Assembly: GCA_025353585.1 (NCBI GenBank)
Contig: JANXOM010000144.1
Span: 1 to 40,505, forward strand
DNA length: 40,505 nt
DNA from: Deltaproteobacteria bacterium
Lineage (GTDB): Bacteria > Myxococcota_A > Polyangia > Haliangiales > Haliangiaceae
Reading direction: 5' to 3'
Shown: positions 26,691 to 34,223 of the stretch, in pieces
Position numbering within the stretch: position 1 is the stretch's first letter
Layout: the number at the start of each line of letters is the position of its first letter
The notes under the pieces: model-generated
Seen by the model: only the letters and a program-made list of their open reading frames with translations
Database searches by the model: none
What the model was told of the DNA's origin: nothing
Made by a program: the position numbers and the translations under genes

Positions 26691-29555
26691 ATGTCTCTGT
26701 GGTCGCGCCTCGAGCGGCGGATCAACGACCTGGCCGACGGGCTGGTGCTCGACGATTACCGCGACCAGCTCGTGTCGGCGCGGCAGCTCGTCAGCGAGGG
26801 CAAGCTGCCGCAGGCCATCGAGGTCCTCGAGGCGCTGCTCCGCGCGAAGCCCGATCACGGGCAGGCGCTGATCGAGCTCGGCGAGGCGCTGATGGCGGCC
26901 CGCGAGCCGCTGCGCGCGCGCGCGGCGTTCGAGAAGGCGGTCGCGGCGCGGCCCGGGGATCCAGCCGGGCTCGTCGGGCTGGGGCTCGCGCTGGTGGTGC
27001 TCGGCAGCTACGAGCCGGCCATCGCGCCGCTCGGGCGGGCGATTTCGGAGGCGGCCGGCGACCGGCAGATTTTGGCCGCGGCGTACCGCGGGCTCGGCGT
27101 CGCGTGGCGGCGGCGCGGCGATCTCGACAAGGCGATCCGCGAGCTGCGCAAGGCGGTGGCCGAGGACGGCGCGGACGTGGACGCGCGCGCGCAGCTCGGC
27201 GAGGCGCTGGTCGCGGACGGCGGGCCGTACGACGAGGCGCTGCGGCACCTCGAGCGCGTCGCGTCGCCGGCCGATGCCGCGCCCGCGATGGCGCTGTACG
27301 CGCTCGGTCGCCTCGCGCTGATCGAGGGCACGCCGGCGCTGGCGGAGGCGAGGCTCGCGGCGGCGCGGGCGCGGCTCGGGGATGCGGCGGCCTCACCGCT
27401 GGATCAGGCGCTGCGGTTCGACGTGCTGATCGCGCAGGGCGACGCGGCGCTCGCGGCGGCGGACGCGGTGCGCTCGCACGGGTTCTATCTCGAGGCGCTG
27501 CAGCTCGAGCCGAAGCGGATCGACGTGCACGCGCGGATCGCGTCGGCGCACCGGTCGATCGGTAACCTCGACGCGGCGCTCGCGAGCTACGACCGCGTCC
27601 TCGGCGCCGGGGACGTGGTGCTCGAGGTGCTGCGCGCGGCGGTGGACACGGCGATCGCAGCGGGCGACGCGGCGCGCGAGCTCGCGTGGGGCAACGATCT
27701 GCTCGCGCGCGCGCCGGATGACGTGCGGGCGCTGGTCGCGCGCGGCGCGGCGATGATGGCCACGCAGCCGCAGGACGCGCGGACGTACCTCGACCTCGCC
27801 GCCGCGCGCGATGACGTCGACGCGCACGTGCTCCTCGCGCAGCTCGCGCTCGGGGGTCACGAGCCGGGCCGGGCCGCCGCCTGCGCGCTGGCCGCGCTGC
27901 GGGTGGCGCCGCACCACGCGCGGGCGCGGCAGCTGCTCGCCGATGCGCGGGCGGCCGAGGTGCCGGCCCCGGCGTCGCCGGACATCGCGGAGCTGGCGCG
28001 CTACGTCGAGCACGTGATGGCGAGCCGGCGCGAGCTCGGGCACTTCGTCGGCGACGTGGCGCGCGCGGCCGGTAACCTCGACTCGCCGCTGCTCGTGACG
28101 GTGATGGGCGAGTTCTCGAGCGGCAAGTCATCGTTCGTCAACGCGTTCATCGGTGCCGACGTGGCGCCGACGGGCATCACGCCGACGACCGCGACGATCA
28201 ACGTGGTGCGCTACGGCCGCGAGCGCGGCGGGCGCATCGTGGCGCGCGACGGGACGGCCCTCGAGCTCGGCTGGGACGCGCTGATGGCGCACCTGCGCGC
28301 GCTCACGCCGGCCGCCGCGAGCGCGATCGAGCGGGTCGAGATCCTGGTGCCGCTGCCCCAGCTCGAGAAGATTCATATCGTCGACACGCCGGGCTTGAAC
28401 TCGATCCAGCCCGAGCACGAGGCCACGGCGCGGGCGTTCATCGCGCGCGCGGACGCGGTGGTGTGGGTGTTCACGGCGTCGCAGGGCGGCAAGGCGAGCG
28501 AGAAGAAGGCGCTCGCGTCCATCCAGGCCGAGGGCAAGCGCGTGCTGGGCGTGCTCAACAAGGCGGATCAGCTGACGGCCGAGGACACGGCCGAGGTGAT
28601 CACGTTCATCACGGGCGAGCTCGGCGAGCTGGTGGAGACGATCGTGCCGGTGTCGGCGCGGCGGGCGCTCGCGTGGAAGCGCGATCCGGCGTGTAAAGAC
28701 GGCGATGGGAACTGGCGCGCGCTGACGGGCGCCCTCGAGGAGCGGTTCTTCGCGCAGGCGAGGCAGCTCAAGCGTGACGCGTGCGCGCGGATCCTGCGCA
28801 ACGTCACGGCCGAGGCGAGCGCCGTCATCGCCGCGTCGCGCGGGCGCGCAGAAGAAGCGGCCGCGGCGGCGCGGGTGGCCCGCGACGATCTGACGGCGAG
28901 CGCGCGGCGGTTCACGCTGGAGACGGTCATCGCGGAGCGCAAGGCGCTGTCGGAGCACACGGTCCTGCTCTACCGGCGCGCCGCGCGCGAGGTGCTGGAC
29001 CTGGTGCGGCCGCGGCGGCTGCCGTTCGCGGCCCACAGCGCGACGGCGGCGGATCGCGACTACCTCGTGGCGCTGCTGTCGTCCGGGTTCGAGGCGGCGA
29101 TCGAGGGCGGTCGCGCGCGGGTCGCGACGGATCTCCTCGCGCGGAGCCGGACGGGTGAGGCCGCAGCGCGGGCGATGGGCGCGGCGCTCGGCGTGGACGT
29201 GCTCGGCGATCTCGAGCGCGTGGCGAGCGATCGGATCGGCCTGGCGCTGTCGCGGGTCTTCGATCGCACGCGCGCGTACGTGCTCGGGTACCTCGAGGGC
29301 GGGCACGTCGATGCGTTCTTTCGCAATGACGTCCCGCGGCTCGAGCTGGCCGAGGACGCGGTCTACCACGCGCTGTTCCGGGCCTCGCCGAACCTCGATC
29401 GCGAGCTCGGAGAGCCGCTGGAGCGCGCGGCCGGCGAGGCGCTGGCCGCGCTGGCGCGGCGGATCGATCACTGGGGCGCCGTGGTGGACGTGCAGGCGTT
29501 CGATCTCGAGGTCGGCATCGGCCGGGCCCTCGAGGTCGCGGCATCGCGGTTGTAA
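26691..29555 (+). CDS. TPR-dynamin fusion GTPase
   Basis: The protein is 954 residues from ATG 26691, 9 nt after the first dynamin. Residues 1-430 are tandem TPR units (for example KLPQAIEVLEALLRAKPDHGQAL and RRGDLDKAIRELRKAV). Then comes a full GTPase: G1 GEFSSGKS 473-480, G2 APTGITPTTAT, G3 DTPG 565-568, G4 NKAD 623-626. The C-terminal 270 residues are helical, without an obvious long hydrophobic paddle. Dynamins often work as unequal pairs, so this soluble, TPR-equipped member may recruit partners while the first one inserts in the membrane. TAAGCT lies 6 nt before the start, so some internal initiation is possible. Confidence 0.92.
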   Translation: MSLWSRLERRINDLADGLVLDDYRDQLVSARQLVSEGKLPQAIEVLEALLRAKPDHGQALIELGEALMAAREPLRARAAFEKAVAARPGDPAGLVGLGLALVVLGSYEPAIAPLGRAISEAAGDRQILAAAYRGLGVAWRRRGDLDKAIRELRKAVAEDGADVDARAQLGEALVADGGPYDEALRHLERVASPADAAPAMALYALGRLALIEGTPALAEARLAAARARLGDAAASPLDQALRFDVLIAQGDAALAAADAVRSHGFYLEALQLEPKRIDVHARIASAHRSIGNLDAALASYDRVLGAGDVVLEVLRAAVDTAIAAGDAARELAWGNDLLARAPDDVRALVARGAAMMATQPQDARTYLDLAAARDDVDAHVLLAQLALGGHEPGRAAACALAALRVAPHHARARQLLADARAAEVPAPASPDIAELARYVEHVMASRRELGHFVGDVARAAGNLDSPLLVTVMGEFSSGKSSFVNAFIGADVAPTGITPTTATINVVRYGRERGGRIVARDGTALELGWDALMAHLRALTPAAASAIERVEILVPLPQLEKIHIVDTPGLNSIQPEHEATARAFIARADAVVWVFTASQGGKASEKKALASIQAEGKRVLGVLNKADQLTAEDTAEVITFITGELGELVETIVPVSARRALAWKRDPACKDGDGNWRALTGALEERFFAQARQLKRDACARILRNVTAEASAVIAASRGRAEEAAAAARVARDDLTASARRFTLETVIAERKALSEHTVLLYRRAAREVLDLVRPRRLPFAAHSATAADRDYLVALLSSGFEAAIEGGRARVATDLLARSRTGEAAARAMGAALGVDVLGDLERVASDRIGLALSRVFDRTRAYVLGYLEGGHVDAFFRNDVPRLELAEDAVYHALFRASPNLDRELGEPLERAAGEALAALARRIDHWGAVVDVQAFDLEVGIGRALEVAASRL

Positions 29556-29578
29556 CTGCGATCTCGCTTCCCTATGAT
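29550..29578 (+). promoter_or_regulatory. Sigma-70 promoter of rnhB
   Basis: TTGTAA (29550-29555), a 17-nt spacer and TATGAT (29573-29578, five of six consensus). The expected transcription start is at about 29585, the first base of the GTG codon, giving a leaderless mRNA. Confidence 0.55.
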
Positions 29579-29584
29579 CGCGGC

Positions 29585-30283
29585 GTGGCAGGCAAAGCAG
29601 CGAAGCTGACGCTCGGCATCGACGAGGCCGGCCGCGGTCCGGCGATCGGCCCGATGACGATGGGCGCGGTGGCGCTCGATGCAAAGGCCTCGGCGGCGCT
29701 GACGCGGGCGGGGCTGCGTGACTCGAAGGCGTACGGCGCAGGCGAAGATGCGCACGCGATCCGCGTGGAGCTGGCGGCGAAGATCCGCGAGCGCGCGACG
29801 TTCGTGATGACGTGCGTGGTGCACCACGACGAGATCGACCGCCGCGTGGCGCGCAACGAGCTCAACGTGCTCGAGCGCGAGGTGGCGACGCGGATGATCG
29901 ACTCGGCCCTCGGCGCGACGCCCGGCGTCCATCGGATCATCGCCGACGGCAAGCGCATGTTCGCGCCGCTGGGGGCGCGCTACGACGTGTTCGAGTCGCG
30001 TGACCGCGCCGAGGAGCACCACGCCTCGGTGGCCGCCGCCTCGGTGGTGGCCAAGGTCCTGCGCGACGAGCTCTACGCCGGCATCCGCGCGCGCTACGAG
30101 GGCGAGTTCGGCGCGATCCGCGGCGGCGGCTACGCGAACGCGGCGACCCGGGCGTTCGTCGAGGCGTACGCGACCAAGTACAAGAAGTTGCCGGACGAGT
30201 TCCGGCGCACCTGGCCCTGCCCGTACGTCGCCCACCTCGTCGGCAACGTGCGCCCGCCGGCCCCGCAGGCCGAGCTGTTCTGA
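29585..30283 (+). CDS. rnhB: Ribonuclease HII
   Basis: The protein is 232 residues from GTG 29585. It cuts RNA in RNA:DNA hybrids and single ribonucleotides in DNA. Catalytic Asp-Glu are in LGIDEAGRGPAIGPM; the third acidic residue is probably the Asp of IIADGKRMF and the fourth in the EEHHASVAAASVVAKVLRDEL stretch. The N-terminal motif DEAGRGPAIGPM resembles archaeal/eukaryotic RNase HII more than typical bacterial RnhB. The usual SGYPS segment is replaced by GGGYANAATRAFV. The start coincides with the predicted transcription start. It lies between the dynamin unit and a large palindrome. Confidence 0.92.
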   Translation: MAGKAAKLTLGIDEAGRGPAIGPMTMGAVALDAKASAALTRAGLRDSKAYGAGEDAHAIRVELAAKIRERATFVMTCVVHHDEIDRRVARNELNVLEREVATRMIDSALGATPGVHRIIADGKRMFAPLGARYDVFESRDRAEEHHASVAAASVVAKVLRDELYAGIRARYEGEFGAIRGGGYANAATRAFVEAYATKYKKLPDEFRRTWPCPYVAHLVGNVRPPAPQAELF

Positions 30284-30295
30284 CGCCCGGGTGAG

Positions 30296-30480
30296 GAGCG
30301 CTTGCGCGTCACTTACCGCAGAGTCGCCGAGCACGCAGAGAGGGAGGGGCAGAACCTGAGGGGTTGGCACCAGGTGTAGCCGGTTCGCGGATCCAGCTGC
30401 CCGTGGCGCCAACCCCTCTCGATCTGCTCCTCACTCTCGGCGTGCTCCGCGCCTTTGCGGTAAGCGGCGCGTCAGCGCTC
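30296..30480. repeat. 185-bp near-perfect palindrome abutting the GxxExxY gene
   Basis: Arms 30296-30368 and 30408-30480 are each 73 nt and, aligned by hand, agree at about 60 of 73 positions. They begin GAGCGCT, share CTTACCGCA and GAGCACGC, and end GAGGGGTTGGC. Pairing continues more weakly into the centre, leaving a short loop around GGTTCGCGG. The left arm starts 13 nt after the rnhB stop; the right arm contains the last codons and TGA of the GxxExxY gene. The arm has a phased pattern (ACCGCnAAGnCGC, then GAGCACGC) like the smaller palindrome in the his cluster. It could be a mobile intergenic element or a bidirectional terminator for the convergent genes. Confidence 0.85.
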
Positions 30481-30876
30481 ACCCGTCGGTGTCCGCACGA
30501 CCCGGCGAAGGCCCGCCGTCAGGACGGGGACGTTGAAGTTGATGAGCAGCCCCAGTTGCAGCTCGCAGGCCTTCAAGTAGGACAACAACTGCGCACGATG
30601 AAGCTCGCCGAGCGCCGCCACGGCCTTGAGCTCGACGACCAATTGACCGTCGATCAACAGGTCGATGACCCCGTCGGAGATCGGCTGATCCCGGTAGAGG
30701 ACCGGGACGGGCACCTGGGACCGGGCCGGGAGGCCGATGTGGGCCAGCTCGATGAGCATGGCGCGCTCGTAGATGGCCTCGGAGAACCCGGGGCCGAGGC
30801 GGCGGTGGACCTCGATGGCGGCGCCGATGGTGCGGTGCGTCAGGGCGTTGATGTCGTCGGACGGCTCGACGGGCAT
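30472..30876 (-). CDS. GxxExxY protein (PD-(D/E)XK nuclease superfamily)
   Basis: The protein is 134 residues, typical for the family. GFSEAIY is the name-giving GxxExxY motif. Before it stands THRTIGAAIEVHRRLGPG, and after it the nuclease-like core GVIDLLIDGQLVVELKA, whose D...ELK matches PD-(D/E)XK enzymes. LINFNVPVLTAGLRRVV is the usual ending. The function is unknown. Family members are often multi-copy and scattered between unrelated genes, as selfish elements would be. The stop codon lies inside the right arm of the 185-bp palindrome. The gene follows the sigma-partner gene by 33 nt on the same strand and may be read through from it. Confidence 0.92.
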   Translation of the reverse strand: MPVEPSDDINALTHRTIGAAIEVHRRLGPGFSEAIYERAMLIELAHIGLPARSQVPVPVLYRDQPISDGVIDLLIDGQLVVELKAVAALGELHRAQLLSYLKACELQLGLLINFNVPVLTAGLRRVVRTPTGER

Positions 30877-30909
30877 GCCGCGCGTATCGGCCGGCAGACG
30901 CGCCGGTTG

Positions 30910-31830
30910 CTACGGCGAGGCGAGGCACTTCGCGATGGCCGCGTCCTTGGCCACGGCCGTGCGATAGAACGCGGCGTCGCGGGCGCGTAGGCGTTCGACC
31001 ATCGTGCGGACGGCCGCGCAGTCGCCGCGCTTCGCCGCGGCCTGGCACTCGCGGAGCTGCTGGACGAGGACCGTCTCGCTGCGCCCCTGCGCTGCACCTG
31101 GCGCGACCGGCGCCGCGTCGCCCGGCGCGGTCGGATCGGCCGATGGCCGCGCCATCGGGGCGTTGGCGGACGGGCCGGCGAGGGTGGTGGGCTGCTCCTC
31201 GAGGGACTCGTCGTCGAGGTTCGCGCCGAACCGACCGCTCGCGGACTTGCTCTTCACGCGCGACTCGTCCGGCGGGCTCGGCCTGGACGGCGCCTTCTTC
31301 ATCGGCGCGTGGTTGACCGGCGGCGGCGGCGGCGGCGGCGGCGGCGCGGGCGCGGCCACGACCGGCGCGCTCCCGGGTGCTACCGCGGCAGGTGCGTCCC
31401 GCGCGACCGCTTCCTTCTTGTCCGTCGCTCGCACCTGATCCGTCGCGAGCAACCCGCCTGCCCTGCCGTCGTCGTGCCCCGTCGCCGGCGCGACCATCGG
31501 TGCCGTCTGCGCCGCGCGCGGCTCCTCGGTCGTCAGCCCGCCGTGCGACGTGACGAGCGCGGCCGTCCCCGCCACGACCACGATCGTCGCCAGCGCGAGC
31601 ACCGGCGGCCGGCGCAAGAGCTCGGTGACCGCTGTCCACGCGCGCTTCCATGCGGGCGCCGGCTGCGTCGCCGCGACCTGCGCGCGCGCCGCCGCCATCA
31701 GCGCCGCCATGCCGCGCCCCGACGGCTCCTCGTCTCGCATCGACAGCCACACCGAGCGCATCCCGCGCACCGACTCGTCATCCCCACCGAGATCGTGATC
31801 GTCGTCGTCGCCGCCGCCCGCTCCGGTCAC
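30910..31830 (-). CDS. Single-pass membrane protein, probable partner (anti-sigma-like) of the ECF sigma factor
   Basis: The protein is 306 residues from GTG 31830, overlapping the sigma-factor stop by 4 nt (GTGA). The acidic N-terminus (Asp/His-rich) is cytoplasmic. One membrane helix is at about 76-93 (VLALATIVVVAGTAALV). Then comes a long Ala/Pro/Lys-rich periplasmic region with a nine-proline run encoded by a CGG repeat. A C-terminal Cys-containing helical domain follows (QLRECQAAAKRGDCAAVRTM). Gene order and topology fit an anti-sigma factor. The zinc anti-sigma motif (HxxxCxxC) is missing, so this role is an inference from position only. Confidence 0.7.
   Translation of the reverse strand: MTGAGGGDDDDHDLGGDDESVRGMRSVWLSMRDEEPSGRGMAALMAAARAQVAATQPAPAWKRAWTAVTELLRRPPVLALATIVVVAGTAALVTSHGGLTTEEPRAAQTAPMVAPATGHDDGRAGGLLATDQVRATDKKEAVARDAPAAVAPGSAPVVAAPAPPPPPPPPPVNHAPMKKAPSRPSPPDESRVKSKSASGRFGANLDDESLEEQPTTLAGPSANAPMARPSADPTAPGDAAPVAPGAAQGRSETVLVQQLRECQAAAKRGDCAAVRTMVERLRARDAAFYRTAVAKDAAIAKCLASP
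31318..31344. repeat. (CGG)9 trinucleotide repeat
   Basis: Nine CGG triplets encode the nine-proline run of the membrane protein on the minus strand. Slippage here would change the length of the linker in steps of one residue without breaking the frame. Confidence 0.8.
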
Positions 31831-32429
31831 AGCGCGGCCTTCGCGAGGTCCTTGTACTCGTCGAGCTCGAGCCGCAGCTTCTCGAGCGCGTAGCGCATGC
31901 GGCTCTTCACCGTGTTCTCGGGCACGCCGACCACGTCCGCGATCTGCTTGAACGGCATGTCCAGGAACTCGCGCATCAAGAACACTTCGCGCTGATCGTC
32001 CGACAGCGCCGCGATCGCGCGGTGCATCGTCTCGTGCAGCTGCTTGTTGACGTTCTTGCGGTCACTTGCCATCTCGTTGCCAGGGAGGACGTCGAGCAGC
32101 GTGCCGCTCTCCTCGTCCGCGCCGATCGGCGCGTCGAGCGAGGCGTGCTTGCGATGCTTGCGTCTCCTCGTCTGGTCAACGCACAGGTTGCGCGCAATGG
32201 TGTAAAGCCACGTCGTAAACTTGGCTTGTCGCTTGTAAGCCTCCGCGCCCTTGATGACGCGCATGAAGGCCTCCTGCAGGAGATCCTCGGCCGTCTCCTT
32301 GTCGCCGATGAAGCGCAGGATGAAGTTAAAGACCGGCTTCCGGTGCCGCGAGAGCAAGATCTCGAACGCGGCAACCTCGCCCTTCTGGTACAGGACCATC
32401 AGGTCTTCGTCGGCTTGGTCCTTGAACAT
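31827..32429 (-). CDS. ECF-type RNA polymerase sigma factor
   Basis: The protein is 200 residues from ATG 32429. Region 2 (about 10-80): FNFILRFIGDKETAEDLLQEAFMRV, then KFTTWLYTIARNLCVDQTRR, which melts the -10. Region 4 (about 135-190): LSDDQREVFLMREFLDMPFKQIADVVGVPENTVKSR, a helix-turn-helix that reads the -35. A linker of about 35 residues separates them (LDAPIGADEESGTLLDVLPG). It controls an unknown extracytoplasmic stress or envelope response. The overlapping downstream gene is its likely membrane regulator. mutM lies 37 nt upstream on the same strand. Confidence 0.93.
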   Translation of the reverse strand: MFKDQADEDLMVLYQKGEVAAFEILLSRHRKPVFNFILRFIGDKETAEDLLQEAFMRVIKGAEAYKRQAKFTTWLYTIARNLCVDQTRRRKHRKHASLDAPIGADEESGTLLDVLPGNEMASDRKNVNKQLHETMHRAIAALSDDQREVFLMREFLDMPFKQIADVVGVPENTVKSRMRYALEKLRLELDEYKDLAKAAL

Positions 32430-32466
32430 GCTCGTGTTTTCGAGGCGCCGACACTAACACAGGCCG

Positions 32467-33291
32467 TTACGCCGCCTGACACGTTGGACAGTAGTAGGTC
32501 GCTCGACCTTGGTGAACCGTCCGCTTGATCAGCGTCTTGCAGCGTAAACACGGGAGGCCGTCCCGGTCGTACACCCACAGAAACTCCTTGTTGCTCCCCT
32601 CCGAGCCGTCCGCGGCGATGAAGTCGCGCAGCGTGGTCCCGTGGTTCTCGAGGGAGCGCACCAGCGTCTCGGTGATCGCCGCCGCCAGCGCCGTGGCCTT
32701 CGCCGCCGTCAGGCGGTGCGCTCTCATCGAGGGCCGGATCTTCGCGCGCCAGAGCGCCTCGGATGCGTAGATGTTCCCGACGCCCGCGACGACGCTCTGA
32801 TCGAGCAAGAACGTCTTGAGCAGCGCCTTCTTGCCCTTCGCCCGCGCGAGCAGCGCCACCGGATCGACGCCATCGTTCAGCGCGTCCGGGCCGAGGACCG
32901 CGAGGCTCGCGTGGGCGCGCTCCGCCGCCGTCTCCACCACGTCGACCTGACCGAACCGCCGCGCATCGGCGTACCGCAGCTGCCGCGCCCCGAGCCCGAT
33001 CACCACGTGCGTGTGCGCCTCCCGCTCTTGCGCCGACGGCACGACGCGCAGGCGGCCCGTCATGCCGAGGTGGACGAGGATCGACTTGCCCGCGTCCGTG
33101 TCGACGAGCAGGTACTTTCCGTGGCGACGGACCGCCGTGATCGTCGCGCCCGCGAGCATCTTCAACGCGGCCAGCGGCGGCTTGCGCTGCATGTGCAGCC
33201 CGACCCCGCGGCTCCACGCATCGGTGATCGTCGCCCCGACAGCCGGCGCGAGCGAACGGCGAACGGTCTCGACCTCGGGGAGCTCGGGCAC
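32467..33291 (-). CDS. mutM: Formamidopyrimidine-DNA glycosylase
   Basis: The protein is 274 residues from GTG 33291. It removes 8-oxoguanine and ring-opened purines and nicks the DNA by beta/delta-elimination. Catalytic Pro2-Glu3 are in the N-terminal MPELPEVETVRR. The catalytic Lys is in RRHGKYLLVDTDAGKSILVHLGMTGRL. The DNA-binding helix-two-turn-helix includes VVAGVGNIYASEALWRA. The zinc finger at the C-terminus is complete: PCLRCKT and YYCPTCQ. All key residues are intact. The gene starts 8 nt after rsmA ends and probably belongs to its transcript. Confidence 0.97.
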   Translation of the reverse strand: MPELPEVETVRRSLAPAVGATITDAWSRGVGLHMQRKPPLAALKMLAGATITAVRRHGKYLLVDTDAGKSILVHLGMTGRLRVVPSAQEREAHTHVVIGLGARQLRYADARRFGQVDVVETAAERAHASLAVLGPDALNDGVDPVALLARAKGKKALLKTFLLDQSVVAGVGNIYASEALWRAKIRPSMRAHRLTAAKATALAAAITETLVRSLENHGTTLRDFIAADGSEGSNKEFLWVYDRDGLPCLRCKTLIKRTVHQGRATYYCPTCQAA

Positions 33292-33299
33292 GCGGCGGC

Positions 33300-34223
33300 T
33301 TACCGCAGGACCGGCTCGGCCGGGATCACGGGCAGGCCCGTGGGGATCGCGGCCGCGACCGCCGCGAACTCGGGGATGTCGAGCGTCTCACCGCGGCGGC
33401 CGCCGTCGATGCCGGTCTGCGCGAGTGCCGCGTCGACATGCTCGTCGGGGAACACGGCCCGCAGCGCGTTGCGCAGCGTCTTGCGGCGCTGGCCGAACGC
33501 CGCGTGCACGACCTTCGAGTAGTGCGCCTCGTCGGCGATCGGCACGCGGGCCGCCACGCCCGGCAGCGGCTCGAGGCGCAGCACCGTGGAGTCGATCTTC
33601 GGCGGCGGCGAGAACGACCCCGCCCCGACCTTCGCGACCGTCTTGACGTCGACGTACGTCCGGATCATGACGCCGAGCGCGCCGTACTCCTTGCCCCCCG
33701 GCGGCGCGACGATCCGGTCCGCCATCTCCTTCTGAACCATCACGACGCAGCGCTTCACCACCGCGCGCGCCTTGATGACGCGGAAGATCAGCTGCGAGGC
33801 GATGTGATACGGCAGGTTCCCGCACACCGTGATCGGATCGCCGCGCCACTTCGCGGCCATCTTCAGGTCGTAGCGCATCGCATCGACCTGCATGATGTCG
33901 ACGTTGTCGACGCCCGCGAGCTCGGCCTTGAGCACGGCCACCATGTCGGCGTCGTACTCGAGCGCGATGACCTTGCCCTCGGGGACGCGCTCGCAGAGCC
34001 GCGCCGTCAGCGTGCCGAGGCCCGAGCCGATCTCCACGATCCAGTCGTCATCGGCGATGACCGTCGCGTCGACGATCGCGCGGAAGACGCGCTCGGAGAT
34101 GAGGAAGTTCTGGCCGAACGACTTCTTCGCGCGCAGGCCGTGCTTCGCGAGCAAGACGCGCGCATCGGGGAACGCCTCGACGCCCGCGAGGCTTGGCCGC
34201 AGCGTGTCGTCCCCGGCGCTCAC
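33300..34223 (-). CDS. rsmA: 16S rRNA (A1518/A1519-N6)-dimethyltransferase
   Basis: The protein is 307 residues from GTG 34223, overlapping the tsaD stop by 4 nt. It is the KsgA family, which dimethylates two adenines near the 3' end of 16S rRNA late in 30S assembly. Seen: KKSFGQNFLIS, SAM motif I VEIGSGLGTLTARL, ALEYDADMVAVL, the active-site GNLPYHIAS and VMVQKEMADRIVA, then FSPPPKIDSTVLRLEP and FGQRRKTLRNAL. The N-terminus has about 20 extra residues before the conserved part. Order tsaD-rsmA-mutM makes a housekeeping group for translation accuracy and repair. Confidence 0.96.
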   Translation of the reverse strand: MSAGDDTLRPSLAGVEAFPDARVLLAKHGLRAKKSFGQNFLISERVFRAIVDATVIADDDWIVEIGSGLGTLTARLCERVPEGKVIALEYDADMVAVLKAELAGVDNVDIMQVDAMRYDLKMAAKWRGDPITVCGNLPYHIASQLIFRVIKARAVVKRCVVMVQKEMADRIVAPPGGKEYGALGVMIRTYVDVKTVAKVGAGSFSPPPKIDSTVLRLEPLPGVAARVPIADEAHYSKVVHAAFGQRRKTLRNALRAVFPDEHVDAALAQTGIDGGRRGETLDIPEFAAVAAAIPTGLPVIPAEPVLR

